Shown piece after piece: positions 27,452 through 37,524 of a stretch of DNA of 64,000 bases. A program made the translations under genes and the position numbers. The stretch lies in contig NZ_AP025481.1 in assembly GCF_024347435.1 (NCBI RefSeq), forward strand, positions 868,001-932,000, written 5' to 3'. Source of the DNA: Vibrio cyclitrophicus (GTDB lineage: Bacteria > Pseudomonadota > Gammaproteobacteria > Enterobacterales > Vibrionaceae). The notes beneath the pieces were generated by a model. The model saw only the letters and a list, made by a program, of their open reading frames with translations. It was not told the origin of the DNA and ran no database searches. Position 1 is the first letter of the stretch. The number at the start of each line of letters is the position of its first letter.

Positions 27452-28048
27452 TTAGTTTGAACGTTGTGGCATGTGTCTAAATAGCATCTCAATAAAGCCT
27501 GTTATACGCTGTTTACTTTCATTTAGCTCTAAGTCAGATTGAATTCCAGATTGAGCCAACGCCTGCCATTGTACAACTTCAGAGTTAGGGACGAAAAAGA
27601 CAACATAGAGAGATCCTTTCTCTGCTAGTTTTCCATCGCCGTCATAAAATGGTACCCCCGTTGAGAGCTTAATAGCATTGAAAATAGAGTCGTCATTAAG
27701 TACTGACTCCTCAGCTAAACCAAAACCGACAACAACGTCGCCAACACCGCCATCTTGCCTCAACTGATAGCCTTTCGCTGCTAATTGATCTCGAATTACA
27801 TCACGTACTAGGTCGGTAACCATCGTCTTGTCGTATTTCTTAGACAGGTAGACTTTCTCTGATTCAGGATGCCATGAGTACGTTACGACACCATGTTTCA
27901 TGAAATCGAAGTCTCCACTCGTGACCACACCATAGCTATGAGTGGGTGGTATTTCTTGCGTTGTACAAGCTACAAGCCCAATTGTAATCAAAGCCAACAA
28001 TGCTGCTTTCTTTATGCCCTTTATTGCACAAATAGATCGTTTTATCAT
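27452..28048 (-). CDS. DUF4136-type lipoprotein
   Basis: 198 aa. The lipoprotein signal ends in GLVACT (lipidated Cys28). The mature region has the DUF4136 pattern: an early FDFMKHGVVTYSWHP, a conserved middle (IRDQLAAKGYQLRQDGGVGDVVVGFG) and a C-terminal helix (SKQRITGFIEMLFRHMP). AAGGAAG provides the RBS. It is probably anchored to the periplasmic side of the envelope. Function of the family is unknown; it is monocistronic. Confidence 0.78.
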   Translation of the reverse strand: MIKRSICAIKGIKKAALLALITIGLVACTTQEIPPTHSYGVVTSGDFDFMKHGVVTYSWHPESEKVYLSKKYDKTMVTDLVRDVIRDQLAAKGYQLRQDGGVGDVVVGFGLAEESVLNDDSIFNAIKLSTGVPFYDGDGKLAEKGSLYVVFFVPNSEVVQWQALAQSGIQSDLELNESKQRITGFIEMLFRHMPQRSN

Positions 28049-28316
28049 TCGTGGCTTCCTTACCTATATAAGAGTAAATATCAATTCAAGCTCCAACATA
28101 AACAGTAATTATATTAAGAGATAGTGCATTAAACGTTTGCGTAATCGCTAACCTTCACTTCTGCCAGTTTTGGGGGTTTAATCACAAAAAAGGACTTGGT
28201 ATAGTCTACCCCGTTAAACATAACCAGACCATTCGAGGCACGGAGCTTCCTCAATCATCTCATGAAGAGAAGAATTGGTACCGACAAAGTATCGGCAAAT
28301 TTAAGAGGGTCAAACA

Positions 28317-28571
28317 ATGGAATTCAATATGGTTGAAATTTTAGGTTACGCTGCGTCTATTATGGTCGCAATTTCATTAACAATGAAAGACATCGTTCGT
28401 CTGCGTGTCCTTAACTTTATTGGCTGTACTCTCTTTACAGCATACGGCGTTATGATTGATGCATGGCCGGTTGTTGCAACCAATGGCTTCATCGCTTGTG
28501 TAAACATCTACTTCCTTGCAAAAATGCAAAAGGAAAAAAAAACGGAAGCGATGAAAGCAGCGAAAGCTTAG
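28317..28571 (+). CDS. Small YgjV-like inner-membrane protein
   Basis: 84 aa with about three hydrophobic helices (EILGYAASIMVAISLTM, LNFIGCTLFTAYGVMI, VVATNGFIACVNIYFLA) and a basic Lys-rich tail. This layout resembles Imp-YgjV/PQ-loop-type small membrane proteins. AGAGGG lies 6 bases upstream of the ATG and a strong terminator follows, so the gene is well defined. Function unknown. Confidence 0.75.
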   Translation: MEFNMVEILGYAASIMVAISLTMKDIVRLRVLNFIGCTLFTAYGVMIDAWPVVATNGFIACVNIYFLAKMQKEKKTEAMKAAKA

Positions 28572-28601
28572 ATTAGCGACTAACACTTTCAAGTAATTCT
28601 G

Positions 28602-28662
28602 AAAAAGCCCAAACCGTTCTTCTCGTACTAAAAAAGGCAGAAGCACAGTTTGGGCTTTTTTA
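28602..28662. terminator. Bidirectional terminator
   Basis: AAAAAGCCCAAAC and GTTTGGGCTTTTT pair perfectly (13 bp). The inner AGAAC/GTTCT-like segments extend the stem. It serves the YgjV-like gene and the facing diguanylate cyclase gene. Confidence 0.85.
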
Positions 28663-28683
28663 TGTCTTTCGTTCTCTAAAGCT

Positions 28684-30147
28684 TCATGAATACGCGATGC
28701 GGTATTCGTTTTCTCGATATACCTGACAATTATTACGACCGCTCTCCTTCGCTTGATAAAGTGCTTGGTCGGCTTTATCTATCGTACCTTCGATATGAAA
28801 TAGCACTTGAGCATAACAACACCCGGCACTGATCGTCACTGGCGACACCAAGCCTTGGGTTTGCTCTACGCTATGTCTAATTGCTTCAGACAGTTCATAT
28901 AACTGACGCTCATCGCAGTCAAAGGTCACCAAAATAAACTCTTCGCCGCCATATCGAGCAATCAGGCGTTCATTATTTACAAAATACTTTAAGGTTTGGG
29001 CAACTGCGCAGATCACTTTATCGCCTTCTGCATGCCCATATTGGTCATTAACCAACTTAAAATAGTCAATATCCAACAGGATAACCCCGACACCTTGCAA
29101 AGGGTAAGGCGAACAATCTGTTATTTTTAGCTTTACCTGTTCAATAAAGCTGCCCCGGCTGTGAATTCCTGTCAGGTAGTCAAGGCTCGCGACATTTAAG
29201 ATCTGTAAATGGCGATGGCGTAAATAAAGCACTAAAACCGCGATAATACTGAGCAAACTGACCACAAGTGCCATTAAGCTGACAAGCAGTAACCTATGAT
29301 TTTTGTTTAGCTCTTGCTCCAGGACACCAGCTGAAATAACCCAATTCAAATACGGGTAAAACTTATAGAAAATATTCTTACTGGTTGTACCGTTGTCTCT
29401 AGATATTGAGTAACTGAAATGCCCCTCTGGATTAATCATTACTTTATCAATAAGCAACTCTGAAGAGTAATTGATTAACGCCTTTAACTGCTCATGCTCA
29501 AAGCTAGGTTGGAGAACTAATTCACCCTCTAAATCAACAATATAAACGTAACCACTATCACCGTAAGAGTATTTTCTTAGCTTGTCTTTTAGCGCTTCAA
29601 GATCAACCAAATACATCAACTCATCTTTATAAGTCGTTGCAACTAAGACATTACCTCCAGGTAGCCTAACGGAGTATGCCACTTTCGCGCGTGGGTTTAC
29701 CTCGTGTGGATTGGCGTGGTAATACTGTGACATTCCTGACTCTACGCTCAGTTGCTGTCGAATATGCGTTAAATGTGCACGACTTTTACCTTCAAGGAAT
29801 GGATGGTATAGGTGGATACCTTGTGGTGACATCAAATAAATGTAACCCGACTCTCCGATGGTCAATTCATTAGCAATTTTTTTTACTTCTTGGACTTGTT
29901 GCTCAGGGCTGACAAGCAGCATGTGAGATGTCACCGTGTCGGTCACACCCGTTAGATAGGTCTTTATTGCTTCGTTAACTGTGGTGTCTACAATATCGTA
30001 ACTCGCGTTCACAATTGTACGAAAGAAAAATTGGTTGGATTCTGATAGTGATTCGTTAGTTCGGTTAAATTGCAGAGCTGAAAGAATCAAAGAAACAACA
30101 GCCAGAACAATTGAAAAACTAAGAATGTATTTACGTCTGACTGTCAA
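28684..30147 (-). CDS. Membrane diguanylate cyclase with Cache sensor domain
   Basis: 487 aa from TTG at 30147, with GGGG 7 bases upstream. A first transmembrane helix (about 8-25) and a second (about 285-308) flank a periplasmic Cache-type sensor with ESGYIYLMSPQGIHLYHP and a repeated DSGYVYIVDLEGELVLQP. The cytoplasmic GGDEF domain has an intact GGEEF active site (about 398-402), so c-di-GMP synthesis from GTP is expected. The product-inhibition I-site RxxD is replaced (NNER before LIARYGGEEF), suggesting no classical feedback. The ligand is unknown. Single gene. Confidence 0.9.
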   Translation of the reverse strand: MTVRRKYILSFSIVLAVVSLILSALQFNRTNESLSESNQFFFRTIVNASYDIVDTTVNEAIKTYLTGVTDTVTSHMLLVSPEQQVQEVKKIANELTIGESGYIYLMSPQGIHLYHPFLEGKSRAHLTHIRQQLSVESGMSQYYHANPHEVNPRAKVAYSVRLPGGNVLVATTYKDELMYLVDLEALKDKLRKYSYGDSGYVYIVDLEGELVLQPSFEHEQLKALINYSSELLIDKVMINPEGHFSYSISRDNGTTSKNIFYKFYPYLNWVISAGVLEQELNKNHRLLLVSLMALVVSLLSIIAVLVLYLRHRHLQILNVASLDYLTGIHSRGSFIEQVKLKITDCSPYPLQGVGVILLDIDYFKLVNDQYGHAEGDKVICAVAQTLKYFVNNERLIARYGGEEFILVTFDCDERQLYELSEAIRHSVEQTQGLVSPVTISAGCCYAQVLFHIEGTIDKADQALYQAKESGRNNCQVYRENEYRIAYS

Positions 30148-30286
30148 AGATTACCCCATAATTTTCTAATTTTAGGTAACGTTACTAATTTCCATATAAG
30201 CAGACTGTTTTATATCATATTTGTCAGTTTTACTGAACGAACGTCGCTATTTTTAAGGCTTTCTATACGCAATCTGTGACTTATAG

Positions 30287-30322
30287 CAAAAACGCCGAAC
30301 TGGATTCAGTGCGGCGTTTTAA
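30287..30322 (-). terminator. Terminator after the chitinase gene
   Basis: AAAACGCCGaACT and AGTgCGGCGTTTT form a 12-bp-class stem with a 6-base loop (30289-30320), followed by T on both strands. It lies about 90 bases after the chitinase stop. Confidence 0.75.
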
Positions 30323-30408
30323 TTTTACTTTTAGAATAAGCTAATACATTGATAATTTGGGATAATACATTCATATCTATTATCAATTATTGCGTTCTTA
30401 CCATTGTC

Positions 30409-33400
30409 TTACGAACAAACTTTAGTCCAACTGCCATCGCTACCCGGTTCAGAACTTGTCCACCAATTTGCTTGGTAAATACTACCGTTGTACACCACTT
30501 GGTCACCTGTATTTGCATGGCTTGAGTTACCCGCCCAATCGTTCTGAGGTAAATCAGGATAAACGACTATACCTGCCGTATCACAAGTACCAGGACTAGT
30601 GCCGCCATCACCAGGGTTGCCTCCACCAGAACTAATATCACCGAGTGGTAAGTCTGGTTGCTCAAAGCTAAAGGCATAATCGACTCCGTTCACACTCACA
30701 GCATAGTTAGCAGGGCCCGAGATTGGCAGGTAATACACCATATCTAGCTCATACACACCACCTGCAGGAAGTTCTTCCCAAGTCGGCAAAGTAAACGCTA
30801 CTCGATGCATGGTTCCATCTAATCCACCAATGTTATCCGCACGAGTATGACCCGAAGCAATCACAGTTAAACCACCACCAGATTGATCTTTTGCATTGTC
30901 AGGCGCCGATACTGGAATATCGAATTGAAACTCGGTACCGCCAGGAAGTGCTTGCCCTGTGTTGTTTGTAAACGTGATCTTAGGATTGATTGGGTAGTTT
31001 TGGTCACCGACTTTGAAGCCACCAACTGAAACCGTAATATCTAACGCTTCTGTCGGGATAGCACCAGTCGCCACTTTGTTTCCGTATGGAGTCGCAGACT
31101 TAAACTTATCGTAGATAGCTTTCGTCATTGTATTACCCATGTGGAACTCACCGTTACCGCTGTTACACGCTTGTTCTGTCGTATCGATTGAAGTTCGGTT
31201 GCCACTCGCATCGAGTACATAACAGTTATAATCACCTGCTAGTTCCCAGAACATGATACCGCCGATCTCTTTGTCGATAACGTAGTCTGCTTTCACATCA
31301 ATAGACTGTTTATCTTCCGTTGAAAGGAATACGCCCTTCTCTGCATTCCACAACCAAGGAGCAACCGCCACGCTGTCATAGTTACGCGTGTAAGTACCTG
31401 CTAAAACATCCGACGGATCATTTACAGGATCAAGCTTGTAAGCCTCAGCGTAAGAACCCCAAATACCTTTCTCTAGGTTCTTAGCGTGCCACATTGGGTT
31501 AGAGCCCGCGCCCATTTCGTTGCCTTTCGGATCGGTATCGTGCCACATGTTATCGATACCAATAGCGCCATGACCACAGTTGTTCTTCTCACCTTCACCG
31601 GTGCCTGCTGAACATTCAGCTTGGTTTGGTAGGGCAGCTCGACCCCAAAGACCATTTTCGCCACCTGTCACACCTTGCCAGCCACGAGTGTAATAAGGCA
31701 CACCGATGTTAATACGACCTGCTGGCATAGAGCCACGGAAGTAATGGTAAGCCCAATCGGTGTTCAGGTAACCGATACCACCGTAAGCCGCAGTACCGTA
31801 AACGTTCCACTGTGCTAACTCTGAGTCTTTACCTGTATCAAACAACGCAGCGTTATGACCTACGTGATCGTTCCACGCACCGTGAAGGTCATAAGACATG
31901 ATGTTTACGTAATCGAGGTATTTGGTTACATCGAATGTTTCCATACCGCGCAGTAGGTAACCAGAAGAAGGAGCCGCGATCGTTAACATGTAGTGATTGC
32001 CATCTTCAGCAGACGCCACATCAAGCTTCTCACGCAACACTTTCATCAACACTTGGTACGAAGCCCACAGGTATTGACGACGCGGCTCCATGAAGTCTTT
32101 GTCGTACGGATTACCGGCACCCGCCATAGAAGTTGGGTATTCGTAATCGATATCCAGACCATCGAACTGGTACTTACGCAGCATTTCAACCGCTGAAGTG
32201 GCGAATGTTTCGATACCTTGATGGTTAATAGAACTGTCGGCGTTGGTCGTCATTGTGTAGAAACCACCATCAGCCACTCGGCTACCGTCAGTGGCGAAGT
32301 GACCACCCGTTTCCGCCCAGCCACCGATTGAGATTAAAGTCTTAACATCGTGTTTTTTCTTAGCGGTCGCTAATGCACCGAAGTGGCCTTTGAAGCCTAA
32401 GTTAGGATCAACTTCAACGCCCGGCCACTCTTTACCAACCGCTGCGTTGTTCGGATCGTTCACATCACCCACGTTTACTTTGCCATCTGAGCCAATGCTC
32501 ACGAAAGCGTAGTTAATGTGTGTGAGTTGTTCCCAAGGGATGTCATTTACTAGGTAAGCAGCTTGTGGGTCATCCCCTGCACGCCAGCTGGTGAAGTAAC
32601 CAATGACACGACGTGGGTGATCCGCGCCCATTTTCTCACGGCCTTCATCATCGTAAATAGTACAGTAAGGAACATCGACACCTTGGGTTTGATATAAGCC
32701 ATCAGGTCGACAAGTGCTCACCGTTGGTGTGCCATTCACCGTCAAAGAAGCCAGCGCTGAATCTGTCGTTGCGCCTTGATTGTCAGTCGCTTTTACGTAA
32801 ACCGCTAAAGAACCCGCTTGAGTGGTTGTGTAATCAAGCGTGTAAGGGTTAGTTGCAGCTGTGCCAATAAGAGCGCCTGCCACATAGAAATCTACTTTGT
32901 CAACCGTGCCATCGCTGTCTGCTGCTGTTGCGGTAAGCGTTACTACACCACCAACATCGACCGAAGCTGCTGAAAGCGCAACCGAAACTGTCGGCGCTTC
33001 ATTCCCTGGCTGTGCTGAATCAACAGATACAGAAACCGCGCTTGCAACACTCGCTGCGCCTTCATTGTCCGTTGCAACAACTGAAACTTGATGGTTGCCA
33101 GACGTTGCAGACCAAGCTGCTTCGAATGGTGCCGATGTCACAACCGCGACCGAAGCACCATCGACAAAGAATTCCACGGAAGCAACAGTGCCATCAGCAT
33201 CGAGTGCTGTTGCGCTTAATACGACATTGTCGCCTTCAACAATTACATCTGATGCCGTTGGTGCTGTTAACGAAGCCGTTGGTGCTTCATTTGGTGTACC
33301 ACCGCCTCCATCCCCGCTACACACATCTAGCTTTTTCCACTGTGCATAGTCACCTTCAAATTGGCTTGGGTTGTTGTTTTGATTCCAGTAATTTGCTGAG

Positions 33401-33576
33401 TACGCGCTGCCGTCATGTGAAACCTGATCACCACCGGTGTATACCGTGGCAGAGTCCCACGTTTCTAACGTTGAACAATCAACAGCCGCATAACTGTTGA
33501 ACGCCATCAAGCATGACGCGGTGAGAGTACTGAGTGTAAAAACCGTCTTGGCCACTCTTCCTTGGTTTAGGTGCAT
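30409..33576 (-). CDS. Secreted multi-domain GH18 chitinase
   Basis: 1055 aa. A signal peptide ends at SYAAVD (about residue 31). Domains in order: an N-terminal CBM5/12 chitin-binding module (about 33-88, with [18 protein letters not shown]); two Ig-like modules of about 92 residues each, both opening NEAP; a GH18 catalytic domain (about 300-810) with the DxxDxDxE motif [10 protein letters not shown] near 467-476; a beta-rich ChiC-like module (about 830-960); a Gly/Pro linker; and a second CBM5/12 at the C-terminus. It hydrolyses chitin outside the cell. Terminal binding modules at both ends suit insoluble chitin. No chitin regulator is adjacent. Confidence 0.93.
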   Translation of the reverse strand: MHLNQGRVAKTVFTLSTLTASCLMAFNSYAAVDCSTLETWDSATVYTGGDQVSHDGSAYSANYWNQNNNPSQFEGDYAQWKKLDVCSGDGGGGTPNEAPTASLTAPTASDVIVEGDNVVLSATALDADGTVASVEFFVDGASVAVVTSAPFEAAWSATSGNHQVSVVATDNEGAASVASAVSVSVDSAQPGNEAPTVSVALSAASVDVGGVVTLTATAADSDGTVDKVDFYVAGALIGTAATNPYTLDYTTTQAGSLAVYVKATDNQGATTDSALASLTVNGTPTVSTCRPDGLYQTQGVDVPYCTIYDDEGREKMGADHPRRVIGYFTSWRAGDDPQAAYLVNDIPWEQLTHINYAFVSIGSDGKVNVGDVNDPNNAAVGKEWPGVEVDPNLGFKGHFGALATAKKKHDVKTLISIGGWAETGGHFATDGSRVADGGFYTMTTNADSSINHQGIETFATSAVEMLRKYQFDGLDIDYEYPTSMAGAGNPYDKDFMEPRRQYLWASYQVLMKVLREKLDVASAEDGNHYMLTIAAPSSGYLLRGMETFDVTKYLDYVNIMSYDLHGAWNDHVGHNAALFDTGKDSELAQWNVYGTAAYGGIGYLNTDWAYHYFRGSMPAGRINIGVPYYTRGWQGVTGGENGLWGRAALPNQAECSAGTGEGEKNNCGHGAIGIDNMWHDTDPKGNEMGAGSNPMWHAKNLEKGIWGSYAEAYKLDPVNDPSDVLAGTYTRNYDSVAVAPWLWNAEKGVFLSTEDKQSIDVKADYVIDKEIGGIMFWELAGDYNCYVLDASGNRTSIDTTEQACNSGNGEFHMGNTMTKAIYDKFKSATPYGNKVATGAIPTEALDITVSVGGFKVGDQNYPINPKITFTNNTGQALPGGTEFQFDIPVSAPDNAKDQSGGGLTVIASGHTRADNIGGLDGTMHRVAFTLPTWEELPAGGVYELDMVYYLPISGPANYAVSVNGVDYAFSFEQPDLPLGDISSGGGNPGDGGTSPGTCDTAGIVVYPDLPQNDWAGNSSHANTGDQVVYNGSIYQANWWTSSEPGSDGSWTKVCS

Positions 33577-34025
33577 GTTAGCTATCCCTTAAGTTGTTGT
33601 TTCAAGATGTTTAATTTAAATGGGGCTTTACTTACCACTTAAATCTCTTCGCAAAACAACTGTAGGTAACAACGTAAATTAAACACCTAAAATATTCTTT
33701 ATTTATAAAATGACTCGCATTAATTTGCTGTATGCATGCAATGAATCGACACTTATTTTGCACCAACAACTAATATTAATTTATTTCGGAAAGCTAAAAA
33801 TAACGTATCTAAAATCGGGAATGTGATCTGGATTCAAGACAAAACTCGCGTTAAAACTAGCCAAAAAGTAGAGATTTACAGTCGATTCAAGCTTCTTTTA
33901 TGAATTCGCCCACTTTTTGGTAACAAATGTGTTAGTATCTGCGGCTTTTTTGACGAACCTCACATTACTATGCAAGTGTGAGAGAAATACATAGGCTTAA
34001 AAGAGCCAAATTTAGCGGAGAAATA
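33577..34025. other. Intergenic promoter region, chitinase / BCCT
   Basis: 449 AT-rich bases between divergent genes. Only a leader hairpin is seen: CTCACATT and AAGTGTGAG (one mismatch) around 33959-33983, shortly before the BCCT RBS. No gene or clear operator was found. Confidence 0.5.
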
Positions 34026-35612
34026 ATGTCCAACTTGACGCAAGTCGCCAACGAAAACATCAACGCAGAATCTACTTCTATCGATTTCAATAAAGCTCAA
34101 TCTTTGGGTGAAAAACTGGAACTCGGAAACCCAGTCTTCTGGCTTAGTGGCAGTTTTTTAACCCTCTTTGTCGTACTCGCCTTCACCAACACCTCCGTGT
34201 TGTCCGAACTTGTTAACATCGGCTTCAACTACTCTACCAAGTGGTTCGGTGCTTTCTGGCAAGTCCTTCTACTTCTCAATTTCATTATCGGCTTAGTGCT
34301 AGCACTAGGACGTACAGGCCACGTTCGTTTAGGAACGCTTGCCTTGCCTGAAATGACCACTTTTAAATGGATGTCTATCGTCTTATGTACGCTGCTAGCC
34401 GGCGGTGGTGTGTTCTGGGCAGCCGCAGAGCCAATTGCTCACTTTGTTTCAGCACCGCCACTTTATGGCAATGCTGATCCTCAAGCGATGGCGTTCAACG
34501 CTCTATCACAATCTTTCATGCACTGGGGTTTCCTTGCATGGGCCATCTTAGGTGGCTTATCTTCTATCGTACTAATGCATCTGCATTACGATAAAGGCCT
34601 CCCTCTTAAGCCCCGTACTCTTCTTTACCCTGTCCTTGGCGACAAAGCGATTAACAGCTGGGTTGGTAACGTAGTCGACGCATGCAGCATTGTGGCTGTA
34701 GCCGCAGGTACTATCGGCCCTATTGGTTTCCTTGGCCTACAAATCAGTTACGCCCTGAGCGAACTGTTTGGCATTTCCGACAGCTTTGCAACTCAAAGTA
34801 TCGTTATTATCTTTGCTATCGCAATGTACACGCTTTCTGCTTTGAGCGGCGTGAACAAAGGCATCCAACTGGTTAGCCGTTACAACATCATCTTATCAGT
34901 GTGCCTAATCGGCTACATTCTGCTAGTAGGCCCAACGAGCTTTATCATTGATGGCTATCTACAAGGTATGGGCGAAATGGTGGATAACTTCATCCCAATG
35001 GCACTGTACCGCCAAGATACAGCGTGGCTAGGTGGCTGGACGGTATTCTTCTGGGGTTGGTTCTTAGGCTATGGTCCGATGATGGCAATTTTCATTGCTC
35101 GTATCTCACGTGGCCGTACGATTCGCCAAATGATCGTTTCTATCAGCATCGTTGCACCGCTAGTAACGTGTTTTTGGTTCAGTATCGTTGGTGGTAGTGG
35201 TCTAGCGTTTGAATTAGAGAACCCAGGCGTAATTTCTAGCGCGTTCGAAGGCTTCAACCTTCCTGCTGTGCTACTGGCAATTACCGCTCAACTGCCGTTC
35301 CCTACTTTGATTGCGATTCTGTTCCTTATCCTGACGACCACGTTCATCGTGACAACAGGTGACTCGATGACTTACACCATCAGTGTGGTAATGACAGGCA
35401 CTACAGAACCAAATGCAGCCGTACGTACCTTCTGGGGTATCATCATGGGTGCAGTAGCAATTGCGCTTATCTCAATGGGTTCTGGCGGTATCTCCGCTCT
35501 ACAGTCGTTCATTGTGATCACAGCCGTTCCGGTATCGTTTATCTTACTGCCATGCTTATGGCACGCACCGAAGATCGCGAAACAGATGGCCAGAGATCAA
35601 GGTCTCGCTTAA
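34026..35612 (+). CDS. BCCT-family betaine/choline/carnitine transporter
   Basis: 528 aa from ATG at 34026, with GCGGAG 6 bases upstream. The open frame begins 16 codons earlier without an RBS. About twelve membrane helices are predicted. The family signature is intact: GWTVFFWGWFLGYGPMM in TM8 followed by FIARISRGRTIRQMI. It imports quaternary amines or related compatible solutes with Na+ or H+. Short termini suggest it lacks the long osmosensing tail of BetP. Its substrate is not predictable. Confidence 0.9.
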   Translation: MSNLTQVANENINAESTSIDFNKAQSLGEKLELGNPVFWLSGSFLTLFVVLAFTNTSVLSELVNIGFNYSTKWFGAFWQVLLLLNFIIGLVLALGRTGHVRLGTLALPEMTTFKWMSIVLCTLLAGGGVFWAAAEPIAHFVSAPPLYGNADPQAMAFNALSQSFMHWGFLAWAILGGLSSIVLMHLHYDKGLPLKPRTLLYPVLGDKAINSWVGNVVDACSIVAVAAGTIGPIGFLGLQISYALSELFGISDSFATQSIVIIFAIAMYTLSALSGVNKGIQLVSRYNIILSVCLIGYILLVGPTSFIIDGYLQGMGEMVDNFIPMALYRQDTAWLGGWTVFFWGWFLGYGPMMAIFIARISRGRTIRQMIVSISIVAPLVTCFWFSIVGGSGLAFELENPGVISSAFEGFNLPAVLLAITAQLPFPTLIAILFLILTTTFIVTTGDSMTYTISVVMTGTTEPNAAVRTFWGIIMGAVAIALISMGSGGISALQSFIVITAVPVSFILLPCLWHAPKIAKQMARDQGLA

Positions 35613-35652
35613 TGCCTAATCCGATTTAGTTTCGGGTAGCGTTTAAAACGAA

Positions 35653-35692
35653 AAAGTCACTCAAGTGATTCACCTGAGTGGCTTTGTTTTAT
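35653..35692 (+). terminator. Terminator of the BCCT gene
   Basis: AAAGTCACTCAAGTG and CACCTGAGTGGCTTT form an imperfect stem around ATT, followed by GTTTT. Confidence 0.7.
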
Positions 35693-35722
35693 CGGTTTGT
35701 TACTTGTATTAACGAATTCCGC

Positions 35723-35968
35723 TTATTGAAACTTTTCACCCGCAGCAGCCATGAACGACTTTTCAACCAATAGCTCAGGATTTGCGAGTTCTGCTTTTGC
35801 ACATGCACGGCTTGGTGCACAACCTTCAGGGAACCATGAATTCCATACTTCATTAAATACATAAAAGTTAGTAAAATCAGTCAGATAAACAATCACTGAC
35901 TGAATTACGTTACGCACAACATCACTTTCTTTCCATAATAATCGAGACGATAAAGGGACATGTATAAG
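35723..35968 (-). pseudogene. RidA/YjgF-family remnant, 3' part only
   Basis: The open frame gives VVRNVIQSVIVYLTDF, then NEVWNSWFPEGCAPSRACA and LLVEKSFMAAAGEKFQ. This aligns with the C-terminal half of RidA proteins (VYLTD, FFxxxxPARxxV, VEIEAIA). The N-terminal half, including the GQIP-type segment, is missing: a stop lies at 35969-35971 and no proper start exists (only an internal GTG at 35917). It is best read as a decayed deaminase gene. A functional short protein is unlikely. An intact triple-RidA gene lies 2.4 kb away. Confidence 0.62.
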
Positions 35969-36064
35969 CTACCTAGATAAATTCACTAATTATCATCATC
36001 ACAGCGAAATTAAATTTTTACTTGTACGGTCATATTCAAGGATTTTATTAAATGGAGTATTTTT

Positions 36065-36511
36065 ATGCATGTTCAAACCTATGATTTAAAACAGAGTAAT
36101 TGGGGATATAACCTTGGCGTGATTGGTGTCGCATTGGTGTTAACTTGGATTGGTATCTACAAATTTACCCCAACCGAAGCTATGCTCATTGAACCCCTTA
36201 TCGCTAATCACCCTGCGCTAAACTGGCTCTACAGCCTATTCTCAGTACAAGCGGTTTCAAATATGGTTGGTGGTGCAGAAATTATCGTGGCTGTTGGGTT
36301 AATCGTAGGATTCATTAACTCTAGAGTGGCCTTTTATTCTGGCATCGCAGCAGCGGCTATCTTTGCCGTAACACTGAGCTTCCTAATTACAACGCCAAAT
36401 ACTTGGAAAGTATCGGATGGCATCTTAGTTACTAATTTCTTCCTAGTGAAAGACATCCTGTTTTTAGCGATCGCTATTAGCGTAATCGAACGTAACAAAT
36501 CTCAGAAGTAA
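36065..36511 (+). CDS. DUF417-family membrane protein (YkgB/RclC-like)
   Basis: 148 aa with four hydrophobic helices and the family features WIGIYKFTPTEA near residue 30, NMVGGAEIIVAVGL mid-protein and FLVKDILFLAIAI near the end. E. coli RclC (YkgB), a member, belongs to a reactive-chlorine resistance operon; here no rclA/rclR partners are seen. GGAG lies 7 bases before ATG. Its neighbours include RidA-type genes, also linked to reactive chlorine responses, but a joint role is conjecture. Confidence 0.82.
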   Translation: MHVQTYDLKQSNWGYNLGVIGVALVLTWIGIYKFTPTEAMLIEPLIANHPALNWLYSLFSVQAVSNMVGGAEIIVAVGLIVGFINSRVAFYSGIAAAAIFAVTLSFLITTPNTWKVSDGILVTNFFLVKDILFLAIAISVIERNKSQK

Positions 36512-36561
36512 CCGTAAATCTATAAGTGGCCGTAACATTAAACCTTGAAATAAAAAGGCTC

Positions 36562-36591
36562 GAAGCTGGCTAGAAGGACACTGCCAGCTTC
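36562..36591. terminator. Bidirectional terminator
   Basis: GAAGCTGGC and GCCAGCTTC pair perfectly (9 bp, 12-base loop). On the minus strand a T run follows shortly after. It serves the convergent DUF417 and 82-aa genes. Confidence 0.65.
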
Positions 36592-36605
36592 TAATGTATA
36601 AAGTT

Positions 36606-36854
36606 TTACTCTGTACTAGCATCGTGACTAAAGCCCTGTCTTGTCACCAAGCCCCATTTTTCGCCCTGATATTGATCTTCTACGTAGTTACCTGAGGTGT
36701 AGTCACTAATAACCCCTTTCCAAAACTTAACAGCATGCTCGTCTGGTTTATCTCCGATGATCTTTGTATTGATTCGCACAACAATTGATGTGAGCGCATC
36801 TTGTCTAAATTTATTATCTCTTTGATGATAGAACAAATAATAAATATCAAACAT
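36606..36854 (-). CDS. Hypothetical protein, translationally coupled to GNAT
   Basis: 82 aa, not recognised. Its start overlaps the end of the acetyltransferase gene by 8 bases (ATGTTTGA), a strong sign of a real, coupled gene. The protein is soluble, with no signal peptide, and contains a compact aromatic-rich half (KFWKGVISDYTSGNYVEDQYQG). It may act with the acetyltransferase, for instance as a partner or substrate, but nothing in the sequence proves this. Confidence 0.65.
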   Translation of the reverse strand: MFDIYYLFYHQRDNKFRQDALTSIVVRINTKIIGDKPDEHAVKFWKGVISDYTSGNYVEDQYQGEKWGLVTRQGFSHDASTE

Positions 36855-37377
36855 TCACTGAAGAAGATATAGCCTTACGATAATGATTGGCGTCTTGGTT
36901 TTGCCCTTTAAATACAACGTAATTCTCTACATGTGCAACTAAGTCAAAACCGGCCTTGGATAAAATTTTATTCGAACCGACATTACCTACTAGCGCATAG
37001 GCATCAACATATTTAAGGGAGGATTGCTCGGCCAAGTAGATAAGTAACTTCCTCACCGCGTTAGACGCAATACCTTTAGAACCAAATGCGTGCCCCACTC
37101 GATAACCTAGTTCTCCACTTTCAGCGTTCTGGTCGATATCACGAACGTTGATTCGCCCACATATAGTGCCATTAGCGTCTTTGACCAACATAGGAATCAT
37201 CTCGCCATTATCGTATTCAGTTAGAAAGCTCATGACTTGCTCGGCAGCACCCGCATTGGAATAGAAACGGTCTTCCCGTGCTGGAACAAATTGCTCAAAC
37301 CACTCTCTATTTTCGACTTCAAACTCCAATAAAGCACTGACATCGCTTGGGTGAAGTAAGTGTAAAAATACATCCAT
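36847..37377 (-). CDS. GNAT-family N-acetyltransferase (RimJ/RimL type)
   Basis: 176 aa from ATG at 37377; the TTG two codons upstream is less likely. It fits the Acetyltransf_3 layout: LEFEVENREWFEQFVPAREDRFY at the N-terminus, the acetyl-CoA loop YRVGHAFGSKGIASNAV (about 90-106) and LVGNVGSNKILSKAGFD near the end. It transfers an acetyl group from acetyl-CoA to a protein N-terminus or small amine; the target is unknown. It overlaps the following small gene by 8 bases. Confidence 0.82.
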   Translation of the reverse strand: MDVFLHLLHPSDVSALLEFEVENREWFEQFVPAREDRFYSNAGAAEQVMSFLTEYDNGEMIPMLVKDANGTICGRINVRDIDQNAESGELGYRVGHAFGSKGIASNAVRKLLIYLAEQSSLKYVDAYALVGNVGSNKILSKAGFDLVAHVENYVVFKGQNQDANHYRKAISSSVNV

Positions 37378-37524
37378 AATCAATACTCTATCGCTTATCT
37401 AACAAGCCATTTTAAACACTGATACTAAAATCACAATCGAACCTAAGAGATTATACCGTGAGAGTTCAGGTGAGTTGGAATGATGAGAGTTAATACTGAA
37501 TCAAAGATTATAAGGATTAACTTA

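Noticed and set aside
32993..33304. The two Ig-like modules of the chitinase as a DNA repeat
   Set aside because: They are similar at protein level only and represent normal domain duplication in chitinases.
33012..33500. 162-codon plus-strand frame opposite the chitinase
   Set aside because: It is a low-complexity shadow (Gln/His/Leu-rich) of the Ig-like and binding modules on the coding strand.
36606..37377. GNAT plus small gene as a toxin-antitoxin pair
   Set aside because: The GNAT belongs to the RimJ/RimL-type layout, not the TacT/AtaT type, and the small protein has no antitoxin-like DNA-binding motif.
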